From Streptomyces cyaneus (lineage in GTDB: Bacteria; Actinomycetota; Actinomycetes; Streptomycetales; Streptomycetaceae): 64,000 nt of DNA. Under the pieces are notes generated by a model. The model searched no databases. It was not told the origin of the DNA and saw only the letters and a list, made by a program, of their open reading frames with translations. Shown piece by piece: positions 8,893-21,265 of the stretch (the first letter of the stretch is position 1; every line of letters starts with the position of its first letter). The position numbers and the translations under genes were made by a program. Location: assembly GCF_004028635.1 (NCBI RefSeq), contig NZ_ML138678.1:1-64000 (forward strand). Direction: 5' to 3'.

Positions 8893-9699
8893 CTACTGCC
8901 GTGTAAGGGATTTCCTGGAGACCGGGAAGTCGAAGTAGGTGTCCGGATAGGGCTCCGGCTTGTAGGTGTAGTGCCACCACTCTTCGGCGAGGTTCACGAA
9001 CCCGAGGGCTTCGAGGGTGCTCTTGAGCAGCAGCCGGTTGGCGCGCTGTTCGCCCTGGATGCGCTGGTCGAGGGTGTGGGAGAGGGTGTCGAAGCAGTCG
9101 AAGCCGGTGCCCATGTCGACGGAGTTGTCGGGAAAGCGCTCGCCCTGGGGTGCGTAGCAGGGCACAAGGGGCTCTCCTGGGACGTACGGCCTGGTGGGCT
9201 TTGCGGGCAGCCGGACGATCGTCAGGTCCATGGTCGAGCCGCGGCTGTGGCCGGATTTCTCGGCGATGTAACCGTCCACGAACAGACGGGTCTTGTCGAC
9301 GTTCGGGTAGAACTCGTCCTTCGTGGTCTGGTCGTCGAGGTCCTCGGCCCAGCGCACGAAATGGTCGACGGCGCGCTGCGGCCGGTAGCAGTCGTACACC
9401 TTGAGCGTGTAGCCCTGGCGCAACAGCTGCTTCTGAGCCTTGTGGAGCGCTTCGGCGGCGGGTCGGGTGAGGATGCAGAGGGGCTGTCGGTAGCCGTCGA
9501 TGCGCTCGCCCACGAAGTTGTGGGGGGTGAAGTACCGCATCTCCTGAACGATGGTGGGGTCCACGGTTCTCAGCGCCACGAAGTCCTTCGGCGCTTTGGG
9601 CTCGGTCTTCGCCTGGGCGGCGTGGGGGGCGACGGTCACGGCCAGCACGGTGGCGAGCGTGGTGACCAGTCCTCGTACCGCGGTCGAGAGTCGTGTCAT
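8893..9699 (-). CDS. Secreted D-alanyl-D-alanine dipeptidase (VanX/DdpX-like, peptidase M15D)
   Basis: Zinc dipeptidase that hydrolyses D-Ala-D-Ala. The 268-residue protein has a Sec-type signal peptide: Arg near the start, a hydrophobic LVTTLATVLAVTV core and AQA cleavage near residue 30. Zinc and catalytic motifs are SGHSRGSTMDL (the SxHxxGxxxD pattern) and EEWWHY. Secretion points to cell-wall recycling or nutrient use rather than cytoplasmic vancomycin-resistance VanX, and no vanH or vanA is adjacent. The ATG at 9699 gives the signal peptide; the preceding ribosome-binding match is poor. Confidence 0.9.
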   Translation of the reverse strand: MTRLSTAVRGLVTTLATVLAVTVAPHAAQAKTEPKAPKDFVALRTVDPTIVQEMRYFTPHNFVGERIDGYRQPLCILTRPAAEALHKAQKQLLRQGYTLKVYDCYRPQRAVDHFVRWAEDLDDQTTKDEFYPNVDKTRLFVDGYIAEKSGHSRGSTMDLTIVRLPAKPTRPYVPGEPLVPCYAPQGERFPDNSVDMGTGFDCFDTLSHTLDQRIQGEQRANRLLLKSTLEALGFVNLAEEWWHYTYKPEPYPDTYFDFPVSRKSLTRQ

Positions 9700-9800
9700 G
9701 TCTTTTGCATCTATCAGGAATGTGTTCCGCCGGGGAAGTGATCGGATGCAGTCCACCCGTAAGGCCGTCCTGCCGGTTTCCGGTTGCCCGTGGCACACTT

Positions 9801-9815
9801 CTGACGTCCCGTCAG
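9801..9815. promoter_or_regulatory. Inverted repeat CTGACG-N3-CGTCAG, probable TetR-type operator
   Basis: CTGACGTCCCGTCAG is a perfect 6-3-6 inverted repeat ending 20 bases before the DUF35 start codon, where a repressor would block transcription. The same arms occur at 61228-61242 before another operon in this window. The assignment to a TetR-family regulator is inference from the form of the palindrome and the genes it precedes. Confidence 0.65.
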
Positions 9816-9835
9816 ATCTGTTGCCAGGAGGGGCT

Positions 9836-10282
9836 ATGCCACGCACGCGCACGCCTGTGGTCGCCGGGTGGTTCGCCGGTGACGGGGACGACTTCCGGCT
9901 CCTCGGCACCCGTTGCTCGAACTGCACCTCGGTCTTCTTTCCGCGCGAGGACGCCCACTGCCGCAACCCGGGCTGCGCGGGCGGCGATCTGGAGGAGGTT
10001 CCGCTGTCGCGGCTCGGGCGCGTCTGGTCGTACACGGACAGCCGGTATCGACCTCCGTCACCCTATGTGACCGATCCGGAACTTCCGTGGGAGCCGTACG
10101 CGTTGATCGCTGTGGAGCTGGAGTCCGAAGGCCTCGTGGTGCTGGGGCAGGCGGTTCCCGGGGTCACCGTCGCCGATCTGACGGTGGGCATGGAGGTGGA
10201 GGTCGTTCCCGGCGTGCTCCATGAGGACGCGGAGACGATCTGGACGACCTGGCAGTGGCGGCCGACGGGGGTGGCGGAATGA
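9836..10282 (+). CDS. DUF35 OB-fold/zinc-ribbon acyl-CoA-binding protein
   Basis: Partner subunit for thiolase-like enzymes. The 148-residue protein has the family's zinc ribbon, CSNC (27, 30) with further cysteines at 42 and 47, then an OB-fold that binds acyl-CoA. In steroid degradation DUF35 proteins such as ChsH2 pair with Ltp2-like thiolases to form retro-aldolases or MaoC hydratases, and the following gene is just such a thiolase. The ATG at 9836 follows AGGAGGGG. Its stop overlaps the next start (ATGA), implying translational coupling. Substrate unknown. Confidence 0.88.
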   Translation: MPRTRTPVVAGWFAGDGDDFRLLGTRCSNCTSVFFPREDAHCRNPGCAGGDLEEVPLSRLGRVWSYTDSRYRPPSPYVTDPELPWEPYALIAVELESEGLVVLGQAVPGVTVADLTVGMEVEVVPGVLHEDAETIWTTWQWRPTGVAE

Positions 10283-11469
10283 CGGAAGAGGTGGCGGTGC
10301 TCGGCGCGGGCATGCATCCCTGGGGCAAGTGGGGGCGCAGTTTCGTCGAGTACGGGGCCGCGGCGGCCCGCGCGGCACTCGCCGATGCGGGACTGGAGTG
10401 GCGGGACATCGGGTCGATCGTCGGTGCGGACACAGTGCGAGGCGGCTATCCGGGGTATGTCGCCGGGGCCACGTTCGCGAAGGCGCTGGGCTGGCAGGGC
10501 GCCCGGGTCACGAGCGTGTACGCGGCGTGCGCGTCCGGGGCGCAGGCCGTCAACACCGCTCGGGCACAGATACTTTCGGGGCTCGCCGACGTGGTGCTCG
10601 TAGTGGGCGCCGATGCGGCCCCCAAGGGCTTCTTCCGGCCCGCGGGCGGTGACCGGCCCGACGATCCGGACTGGCTGCGTTTCCGCGTCCTCGGTGCGAC
10701 CAATCCGGCGTACTTCGGGCTGTACGCGCGCCGGCGGATGGCCGTGCACGGGGACACACCCGAGGACTTCGCGCAGGTCAAGGTGAAGAACTCCGCACTG
10801 GGTGCGCTCAATCCGTATGCGCGCTACCGCAAGCGGGTCACCGCCGAGGAGGTCGCCGCCTCTGCGGTGGTCGCCGATCCGCTGCGGCTGCTCGACATCT
10901 GCGCGACCTCGGACGGTGGGGCGGCGCTCGTGCTGGCCGGCATGGAGTTCGCGCGTCGGCACGGGGCCCGGGATCCGGTGCGGATCCGGGCGGTGTCCAC
11001 CGTGACGCCGCGGTACCCCAACACCGTCCTGGATCTGCCCGACATGGCGACGGACTCCTTGGTGGCGGTGCAACCGGCGGCCGAGACGTTCCGGGAGTCG
11101 ATCGCGCGCGCGGCCTACGAGGAAGCGGGCATCGGCCCCGAGGAACTCTCTTTCGCGGAGGCGTACGACCTGTCCACGGCCCTGGAGTTGCAGTGGTACG
11201 AGGATCTGGGGCTGTGCGGCGCGGGAGAGGCTGCGAAGCTGCTGCGGGAGGGTGCGACGGCGCTGGGGGGACGCATACCCGTGAATGTGAGCGGCGGGCT
11301 GGCCTCCTTCGGAGAGGCGGTGCCGGCCCAGGCGATCGCCCAAGTATGCGAACTCACCTGGCAGTTGAGGGGCACCGCCGGTGACCGGCAGGTCGCCGGG
11401 GCGCATGTGGGGATCGCGGCGAATCAGGGGCTGTTCGGGCACGGCTCGGCGGTGATCGCGGTGCGGTGA
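10279..11469 (+). CDS. Thiolase-like lipid-transfer protein (SCP-x/Ltp2 type)
   Basis: Thiolase-superfamily protein of 396 residues. The nucleophile position is Cys84 in VYAACASGAQAV, and the C-terminal half has HVGIAANQGLFGHG. The second catalytic cysteine of classical degradative thiolases is not evident, as in SCP-x/Ltp2 proteins that act as retro-aldolases. Coupling to the DUF35 gene by a 4-base overlap supports a two-subunit complex acting on a CoA-linked side chain, possibly from a steroid or branched lipid. The exact reaction is inference. The two genes share the 9801-9815 operator. Confidence 0.87.
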   Translation: MTEEVAVLGAGMHPWGKWGRSFVEYGAAAARAALADAGLEWRDIGSIVGADTVRGGYPGYVAGATFAKALGWQGARVTSVYAACASGAQAVNTARAQILSGLADVVLVVGADAAPKGFFRPAGGDRPDDPDWLRFRVLGATNPAYFGLYARRRMAVHGDTPEDFAQVKVKNSALGALNPYARYRKRVTAEEVAASAVVADPLRLLDICATSDGGAALVLAGMEFARRHGARDPVRIRAVSTVTPRYPNTVLDLPDMATDSLVAVQPAAETFRESIARAAYEEAGIGPEELSFAEAYDLSTALELQWYEDLGLCGAGEAAKLLREGATALGGRIPVNVSGGLASFGEAVPAQAIAQVCELTWQLRGTAGDRQVAGAHVGIAANQGLFGHGSAVIAVR

Positions 11470-11635
11470 TCGCGGCGGTGCTACGGACACGAGCGTTCGG
11501 CTCTACGAGCGTGGTGTCGCCGTCGTACGAGCAAGGAAGGTGAGGCCTGTCTACGCTGTGTGACCCACCCGGAATGCTGCGTGAACGTCTCATGAACTGG
11601 GCTCGGGCCTCTGCCGGCGGCGAGATCATGCTCCC

Positions 11636-13288
11636 GTGCCCTCCTGGACGGATACTCTCCGCTTCGCTTTTCAGCCGGTGGTCAATCTGACGACCGGAGG
11701 AGTCGCGGGGCTGGAGATACTCGCCCGCCCGGAGACCGGCGACGTCCTGGCCGAGGCCCGCCGCGATCCCGAACTCGACGGCCAACTCGCCGTGTTGGCG
11801 TTCCGTACGGCGGCTCGCAAGGAGACCTTACTGCCGCTGTACGTCAACGTTTTCGCCGGCACCCTCGCCGACCTGGGCGGACTGACACCGCTGCACGACG
11901 CCGTGCGCGCTGCGGGGCGGCTGCCGTGGGAGGTGACGATCGACGTCGGTCCGCCGTACACGCACGTGCCCCAGCACGCGCTACTGGAGGCCATCGGCGC
12001 ATTGCGGGACCAGGGGTTCCGGATCAGCGCGGACGGCATCGGCGACGGGGACGTGCCGCTGCGGTTGCTCACCGACATGACACCGGACCTGGTGAAACTC
12101 GACGCGTCCCTGCTCCCTCGGCCGGCGGCGGTGCGGGGGATGCGGACGCTGTGCGAGCAGTTGGGAGCGCTCCTGTGCGTCGAGGGCGTGGAGACGGAAC
12201 TGCAGTGCGCGTCCGCACGGTCGGCCGGCGCGCAACTGGCTCAGGGTGAGTTGTTCGCTCCACCGGCACGGCTGCCTGCAGCGGAGGTATACGTTCCGCC
12301 ACGCTCCCCCGGACTGGCGGTGACGCCGCGCTCGGGGCCGTCGGTGCGGGAGTTCGTGCGGCCGGCCGCACTGCTGCCCGCCACCGCGTCCGCGGGCCAG
12401 GTGCGAGCGCTGCTGACCGGTTCGCCGGACGTGTCCGGGGTGCTGCTGGTGGACAGGAACGGCGTCCCGGTGCGGTCGGTGCACCGCTCCCGGTTCCTGC
12501 TGTCGATGTCGGGGCGGTACGGCCATGCCCTGTATGCCGACCGGCCGGCGGCCAAGCTGGGGGATCCGCCGCGCACGGTGGGCGTCGACGCCACCGCGTG
12601 GGAGGTGCTTGACGTGGTCGCGGTCGGCGACCGGGACCGTACCTCGGACGATGTGGCCGTGGTCGACCGGTACGGCCGGTGCGTGGGCGTCGTACGGCTC
12701 GCGGACCTCGTACGGGCCCTCGCCGAGACCCGGGTCGAGGAGGCCGCGGGGCTCAATCCGCTGACGCGGCTGCCCGGTTCGGACGCGATCACCGATGAGG
12801 TGGACCGGCGGATCGCGGACGGACGGACGTTCGCGCTGAGTTGGCTGGATGTGGACCACTTCAAGCAGGTCAACGACGGGGCCGGGTTCGCGGCGGGCGA
12901 CGAGCTGATCCGGTCGGTCGGACGGGCGCTGCAGCACGCGGCGTCCGGCAGTACCCGTGTGGGGCACATCGGCGGAGACGACTTCCTGGTGCTCGCGGAT
13001 CCGGAGGGGCTCAATCCGCTGGCCGCTTCCGTGCTGGACGCGCCCTGGTCCGCAGGTGGCCGTCCCGTCACGCTTTCCCTGGCCACGGTCCTGTGCGAGG
13101 CCGGGAGCGTGACGGACCACCGCCAGGCGGCCGCCTGTCTGGCCCCGCTGAAGAAGGCCGCGAAGTCACTGAGCGGGGCGAGCTGGGTGCTGGGCCGCGC
13201 GGGGCTGTCCGGGCACGAGGTCCTGCGTGGGGAGGAGGCGGCGACGGCCCCGGCCGAGTGGGCGGTGGCGGACCCGAGCAGGGGGTGA
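11636..13288 (+). CDS. EAL-like/CBS-like/GGDEF cyclic-di-GMP protein
   Basis: Soluble 550-residue protein. Residues about 1-220 are an EAL-type barrel: LEILARPE in the EAL position, YVNVFAG, VKLDASLL, CVEGVETE and AQGELF. The loop normally reading DDFG is SADGIGDG, so one metal-binding aspartate is lost and phosphodiesterase activity is doubtful. A middle region (about 250-375) resembles CBS repeats. The C-terminal diguanylate cyclase domain has LDVDHFKQVNDGAGF and IGGDDF (GGDEF variant, 446-450). Glu or Asp at that position can still support catalysis, so cyclase activity is plausible. EAL before GGDEF is the less common order. The GTG at 11636 has only a weak upstream GGCGAG. Confidence 0.88.
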   Translation: MPSWTDTLRFAFQPVVNLTTGGVAGLEILARPETGDVLAEARRDPELDGQLAVLAFRTAARKETLLPLYVNVFAGTLADLGGLTPLHDAVRAAGRLPWEVTIDVGPPYTHVPQHALLEAIGALRDQGFRISADGIGDGDVPLRLLTDMTPDLVKLDASLLPRPAAVRGMRTLCEQLGALLCVEGVETELQCASARSAGAQLAQGELFAPPARLPAAEVYVPPRSPGLAVTPRSGPSVREFVRPAALLPATASAGQVRALLTGSPDVSGVLLVDRNGVPVRSVHRSRFLLSMSGRYGHALYADRPAAKLGDPPRTVGVDATAWEVLDVVAVGDRDRTSDDVAVVDRYGRCVGVVRLADLVRALAETRVEEAAGLNPLTRLPGSDAITDEVDRRIADGRTFALSWLDVDHFKQVNDGAGFAAGDELIRSVGRALQHAASGSTRVGHIGGDDFLVLADPEGLNPLAASVLDAPWSAGGRPVTLSLATVLCEAGSVTDHRQAAACLAPLKKAAKSLSGASWVLGRAGLSGHEVLRGEEAATAPAEWAVADPSRG

Positions 13289-13771
13289 GACGCTTTCCCT
13301 ACGAGGTCGTCGGAGGCCGAAGGGCGTCCGTGCGGCCTCACCACAGCCATGGTCTTCGACCCCTGCCGGGTTCAGCGGGAACTGGCCTCCCCGCCGGCCT
13401 CAGCAGAGCCTCGGAGTCCGTCCCACCTCCGATCGGGCGTGCCACGAGCCGCGTGGGCGACGGTCCAGGACCCGTCGGTGCGCCCCCAACCATTGGCGTC
13501 GGCGACCTTGACGCCCCCTGGACGCCGGTGAACACTTCCCGGTGTCGGTCGACATCGCCGTACATTCTCGGCGTATCCACGCACTGCGCCGCGCGGTTCC
13601 ACCTGGACCATGGCTCCCTTCCCCCACGGGCGAGTCGGCTGCGACGGCACGCTCGTCACGGACGCCGGGCGGGGCGCGGGACCTCCCTGCCTTCGGCTGA
13701 AGTCGCCGTGGGAAACGCACCCCGCACGGAGAACCGGGGCCGATCGTCCCGGCCAGGCCCTAGGAGCCGCC
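13289..13771. other. Intergenic region upstream of glpF, no convincing gene
   Basis: The 483 bases between the GGDEF gene and glpF contain open frames on both strands, but none has a credible ribosome-binding site or recognisable product. The region presumably holds the glpFK promoter. No clear inverted repeat for a glycerol regulator was seen. Confidence 0.5.
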
Positions 13772-14497
13772 ATGAGCAACGGAGACATATTCCTCGGTGA
13801 GGTCATCGGAACCGCGATCCTGATCCTCTTCGGGGCCGGAGTCGTCGCCGCCGTCGTACTCAACTATTCGAAGGCGAAGGACGCGGGGTGGGTCGTCATC
13901 GCGTTCGGCTGGGGATTCGGCGTGATGGCCGGCGCATACACCGCGGCACCGCTGTCCGGCGGACAGCTCAACCCGGCCGTGACGATCGGTATCGCCATCG
14001 ACACCGGGGAATGGGACAAGGTCCACATCTACATCGCCGGCCAGATGGTCGGCGCGATCCTCGGTGCGGTGCTGTGCTGGCTGGTCTACTTCGCGCAGTT
14101 CCAGGCCAACGCCGACGAGGACATCGCTCAGCCAACCCTCGGGATCTTCTCCACCGCGCCCGCGATCCGCAATGTCGTGGCCAACCTCATCACCGAGATC
14201 ATCGCGACGATCGCGCTGGTGCTGCCGATCCTCGCCTTCGGCCTGACCAAGGGGCTCGGCGTGTCCGGCACCGCGATTCTGATCGTCTCGTTCCTGGTGG
14301 TCGGCATCGGTCTGTCGCTCGGTGGTCCCACCGGATACGCCATCAACCCGGCCCGTGACCTGGGCCCTCGCATCGTCCACGCCCTGCTCCCGATCCCCAA
14401 CAAGGGCACCTCGGACTGGGGTTACGCGTGGATCCCGGTGGTGGGACCGCTGATCGGCGGTGTGCTGTCCGGGCTCATCTTCAACGCAGCCTTCTGA
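13772..14497 (+). CDS. glpF: Glycerol uptake facilitator (MIP/aquaglyceroporin)
   Basis: Membrane channel for glycerol diffusion. The 241-residue protein has the six-helix MIP fold with both half-helix boxes: LNPAVT (67-69) and NPARD (192-196). The aspartate after the second NPA box is characteristic of glycerol-conducting members rather than strict water channels. The ATG at 13772 follows AGGAG. It is 22 bases before glpK, forming an uptake and phosphorylation pair. No glpD or gylR-like regulator adjoins it, so this differs from the classical Streptomyces gyl operon and may be a second copy. Confidence 0.95.
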   Translation: MSNGDIFLGEVIGTAILILFGAGVVAAVVLNYSKAKDAGWVVIAFGWGFGVMAGAYTAAPLSGGQLNPAVTIGIAIDTGEWDKVHIYIAGQMVGAILGAVLCWLVYFAQFQANADEDIAQPTLGIFSTAPAIRNVVANLITEIIATIALVLPILAFGLTKGLGVSGTAILIVSFLVVGIGLSLGGPTGYAINPARDLGPRIVHALLPIPNKGTSDWGYAWIPVVGPLIGGVLSGLIFNAAF

Positions 14498-14519
14498 AGG
14501 AACCGACGAAGGGGACGTC

Positions 14520-16031
14520 ATGACGGACAAGTTCGTCGCCGCTATCGACCAGGGCACGACCTCGAGCCGCTGCATCATCTTCAACCAGGACGGCGCCATC
14601 GTGGCCGTCGACCAGCGCGAGCACCGCCAGATCTTCCCCAAGCCCGGCTGGGTGGAGCACGACGCCACGGAGATCTGGTCCAAGGTGCAGGCCGTGGTCG
14701 CCGGGGCGATCGCCAAGGCGGGGCTGCGCGCCGACCAGCTCAGCGCCCTGGGCATCACCAACCAGCGCGAGACGACGGTCCTGTGGGACCGCGCGACGGG
14801 CAAGCCGGTGCACAACGCGATCGTGTGGCAGGACACGCGTACTGCGGCGCTGTGCAACCAACTCGGTGGTTCGGATGGGCAGGATCGTTTCCGCGAGCAG
14901 ACCGGGTTGCCGCTGGCCAGCTACTTCTCCGGCCCGAAGGCGGCCTGGCTGTTGGACAACGTGCCCGGCCTCAGGGCCCGCGCCGAAAGTGGCGAGATCG
15001 CCTTCGGCACCATCGACTCCTGGCTGATCTGGAACCTCACCGGCGGCACGGACGGCGGGCACCACGTCACCGACGTGACGAACGCCGGGCGCACCATGCT
15101 GATGAACCTGGAGAGCCTGCAGTGGGACTCCTCGATCCTGTCCGCCATGAACGTGCCCGAGGCCATCCTGCCGGAGATCAAGTCCTCTGCCGAGGTGTAC
15201 GGCACCGCTGTCGGGCAGCTGTCCGGTGTGCCGGTCGCCTCGGCCCTGGGCGACCAGCAGGCGGCAGTGTTCGGGCAAGCCTGCTACGACGTGGGCACGG
15301 CGAAGAACACGTACGGCACGGGCAGCTTCCTGCTGCTCAACACGGGCAACCGGCCGGTGCCGTCGAAGAGCGGGCTGCTGACGACCATGGGCTACAAGAT
15401 CGGCAGCGAGGCGCCCGTGTACTGCTTGGAGGGGTCGATAGCGATAACGGGCGCGCTGGTCCAATGGTTCCGGGACCAGCTCGGCATCATCCGCACCGCC
15501 GACGAGATCGAGTCCCTGGCGGCAAGCGTCGAGGACAACGGAGGCGCGTACATCGTGCCCGCCTTCTCCGGCCTGTTCGCCCCGTATTGGCGCTCCGACG
15601 CGCGCGGTGTCATCACCGGACTGACGCGGTACGTCACCAAGGCGCACCTCGCGCGGGCGGTGCTGGAGGCGACGAGCTGGCAGACGCGCGAGGTCGTGGA
15701 CGCCATGTATCAGGACTCCGGGGTGCAGATCACGACCCTGAAGGTCGACGGCGGCATGACGAAGAACAACCTGCTCATGCAGCACCAGGCGGATGTGCTC
15801 GACGTGCCCGTGATCCGGCCCAAGGTCTCCGAGACGACCTGTCTGGGTGCCGCCTACGCGGCAGGACTGGCCACGGGCGTATGGAACGACCTGGACGAGC
15901 TCAAGGCGCACTGGGCGAAGGACGCCGAGTGGACGCCCTCCATGACTGCCGCCGTGCGTGACCGCGAGTACCACAACTGGCACAAGGCGGTGGAGAAGAG
16001 CTTCGGCTGGCAGGAGGACGGCGACAACTGA
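14520..16031 (+). CDS. glpK: Glycerol kinase
   Basis: Phosphorylates glycerol to glycerol-3-phosphate with ATP. The 503-residue FGGY-family kinase shows the N-terminal [14 protein letters not shown] phosphate-binding loop, the [13 protein letters not shown] motif, and [14 protein letters not shown] near the end. Length is normal. The ATG at 14520 follows GAAGGGGA. It forms an operon with glpF directly upstream. A hairpin after the stop separates it from the convergent conservon. Confidence 0.96.
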   Translation: MTDKFVAAIDQGTTSSRCIIFNQDGAIVAVDQREHRQIFPKPGWVEHDATEIWSKVQAVVAGAIAKAGLRADQLSALGITNQRETTVLWDRATGKPVHNAIVWQDTRTAALCNQLGGSDGQDRFREQTGLPLASYFSGPKAAWLLDNVPGLRARAESGEIAFGTIDSWLIWNLTGGTDGGHHVTDVTNAGRTMLMNLESLQWDSSILSAMNVPEAILPEIKSSAEVYGTAVGQLSGVPVASALGDQQAAVFGQACYDVGTAKNTYGTGSFLLLNTGNRPVPSKSGLLTTMGYKIGSEAPVYCLEGSIAITGALVQWFRDQLGIIRTADEIESLAASVEDNGGAYIVPAFSGLFAPYWRSDARGVITGLTRYVTKAHLARAVLEATSWQTREVVDAMYQDSGVQITTLKVDGGMTKNNLLMQHQADVLDVPVIRPKVSETTCLGAAYAAGLATGVWNDLDELKAHWAKDAEWTPSMTAAVRDREYHNWHKAVEKSFGWQEDGDN

Positions 16032-16106
16032 GGGAGACGGCGAGAGCCGTGATCGGTGCACGCGTGCGTGCGCTCCGCTCGAGCCACGCGCGCGTGCCCT
16101 TGAGCC

Positions 16107-16142
16107 GCGGCTCGTACCCCGGTCGGCGGGGGTACGGGCCGC
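16107..16142. terminator. Terminator hairpin between glpK and cvnD
   Basis: Arms GCGGCTCGTACCCC (16107-16120) and GGGGTACGGGCCGC (16129-16142) form a 14-pair stem with one G-U wobble and an 8-base loop. It sits between two convergent stops and is suited to ending transcription from both sides. Confidence 0.8.
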
Positions 16143-16158
16143 ACCCCTGCGTCGGGCT

Positions 16159-16744
16159 TCAGGTGCTCACCGTCTGACGGCGGTCCGCCTGGTAGGCCAT
16201 CGCGTGCTGGACGACGCCGATGAGGGTCTCCTTGACGGACTCCCGGTCACGGGCGTCGCACAGCAGCAGCGGTACGCCGTCGTCGAGATCGAGGGCCTGC
16301 CGGATGTCCTCCGCCGGGTAACGGGCGGCTCCCTCGAAGCAGTTGACGCCGACGAGGAAGGGTATGGAGCGCCGTTCGAAGTAGTCCACGGCCGCGAAGC
16401 AGTCCTCGAGACGGCGGGTGTCGGCGAGGACGACGGCGCCGAGCGCGCCCTCCGAGAGCTCGTCCCACATGAACCAGAACCGCTCCTGGCCGGGCGTGCC
16501 GAAGAGGTACAGCACCAGGTCCTCGCGCAGCGTGATGCGGCCGAAGTCCATGGCGACGGTGGTGGTGCGCTTGCCCTCGACACCGCTCGTGTCGTCGACC
16601 GGGCGCCCGGCCTCGGTGAGCAGTTCCTCGGTACGCAGCGGCCTGATCTCGCTGACCGCGCCGACGAGGGTGGTCTTGCCCACGCCGAAGCCGCCGGCCA
16701 CCAGGATCTTGAGCGTGACGGGCTCGACCGGAGGCTTCCCGCGC

Positions 16745-16764
<20 letters not shown>
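16159..16764 (-). CDS. cvnD: Conservon small GTPase (CvnD)
   Basis: Ras/MglA-like GTPase that acts in a membrane complex with CvnA, CvnB and CvnC. The 201-residue protein has a P-loop GGFGVGKTT (24-32), switch II motif FGTPGQERF and the base-recognition motif GVNCFE in place of NKxD. It is the last gene of the minus-strand conservon. Its first 20 bases overlap the end of the upstream oxoprolinase gene, indicating translational coupling to a gene that is not part of a standard conservon. A G-protein-like signalling role is known for the family; the signal is unknown. Confidence 0.93.
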
Positions 16765-20398
<3,634 letters not shown>

Positions 20399-20422
20399 GT
20401 CACTACCCCGCTTCCACGCCGC

Positions 20423-20818
20423 TCACAGCGCCCGCAGGCCGTTGATCACGTCGCGCAGAATACTCTCGTCCACCAGCTCGGCAGGCGGTACGGGCCGGTT
20501 CACATGGACGAATTCCCCGTCCACGAGATCCCCGATGAGGACCCGTACGACGCCGATGGGCAGATCGAGCTCGGCGGAGAGTTCGGCAACGGACTGCGGG
20601 GCGTCACGGCACAGATCGACGATGTCCACGTGCTCAGGGGACAGCATCGAGTCCGCTTCCGGATCGTCCGCGTGCTGTTCCGCCACGACCACCGCGATCA
20701 GGTCGAGTCGGTGCTGGGCCGCACTGGTGGTGCGGCCGCGTGTCATGGCGTACGGACGGACGACCGGCCCGGCCTCGTCGTCGAACCAGTGGCTTCTTCC
20801 CTGACCGTCAGCGCTCAT
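20423..20818 (-). CDS. cvnC: Conservon DUF742 protein (CvnC)
   Basis: The 131-residue DUF742 protein has a winged-helix-like fold, with VRPYAMTRGRT near the start and SVAELSAELDLPIGVVRVLIGDLVDG in the helix-turn-helix-like part (family knowledge). In conservons CvnC binds the CvnB/CvnA complex and the GTPase. The gene starts 9 bases after cvnB. The standard order would be cvnA-B-C-D, but here cvnC is followed by the oxoprolinase. Confidence 0.92.
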   Translation of the reverse strand: MSADGQGRSHWFDDEAGPVVRPYAMTRGRTTSAAQHRLDLIAVVVAEQHADDPEADSMLSPEHVDIVDLCRDAPQSVAELSAELDLPIGVVRVLIGDLVDGEFVHVNRPVPPAELVDESILRDVINGLRAL

Positions 20819-20827
20819 GCCATCCCA

Positions 20828-21265
20828 CTACCCGCCCGAGGACAGATCGGTGCGCGGAGCGGTTCCCAGATGCACGCCGACCCGCTTGACGAGGAGCGTC
20901 ATCTCGTACGCGACCAGCCCGACGTCCGAGTCGGCGTCCGAGAGTACGGCGAGGCAGCTGCCGTCGCCTGCGGCCGTCACGAACAGGAAGGCGTCATCGA
21001 GCTCGACGACCGTCTGCCGGACGTTGCCCGCCTCGAAGTGGCGGCCCACGCCCTTGGCGAGGCTGTGGAATCCCGACGCGACGGCGGCCAGGTGCTCGCT
21101 GTCCTCCCGGGTCAGGTCCTTGGACACCCCCGTCGGCAGGCCGTCGCCGGAGAGCACGAGGGCCTTACGGATGCTGGCGACGCGGTCCACCAGGTCGTCG
21201 AGGAGCCAGTTGAGCTCGCCGGACTGGTTGGTCGCGGTGTGGCCGGTCGCCTTCGGTGCGGTCAT
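20828..21265 (-). CDS. cvnB: Conservon roadblock/LC7 protein (CvnB)
   Basis: Roadblock/LC7-family protein of 145 residues, thought to act with the partner GTPase in the manner of MglB. It begins with the LNWLLDDLVDRVASIRKALVL helix region and contains the GLPTG strand and AGDGSCLAVLSD sheet. The start overlaps the cvnA stop by 4 bases (ATGA), so expression is coupled. Confidence 0.93.
   Translation of the reverse strand: MTAPKATGHTATNQSGELNWLLDDLVDRVASIRKALVLSGDGLPTGVSKDLTREDSEHLAAVASGFHSLAKGVGRHFEAGNVRQTVVELDDAFLFVTAAGDGSCLAVLSDADSDVGLVAYEMTLLVKRVGVHLGTAPRTDLSSGG

Noticed and set aside
8893..9699. Vancomycin resistance (vanX) cluster
   Set aside because: The dipeptidase has a signal peptide and no vanH, vanA, vanR or vanS neighbours.
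13338..13580. Minus-strand frame of 80 codons upstream of glpF
   Set aside because: No ribosome-binding site and no recognisable family; treated as intergenic.
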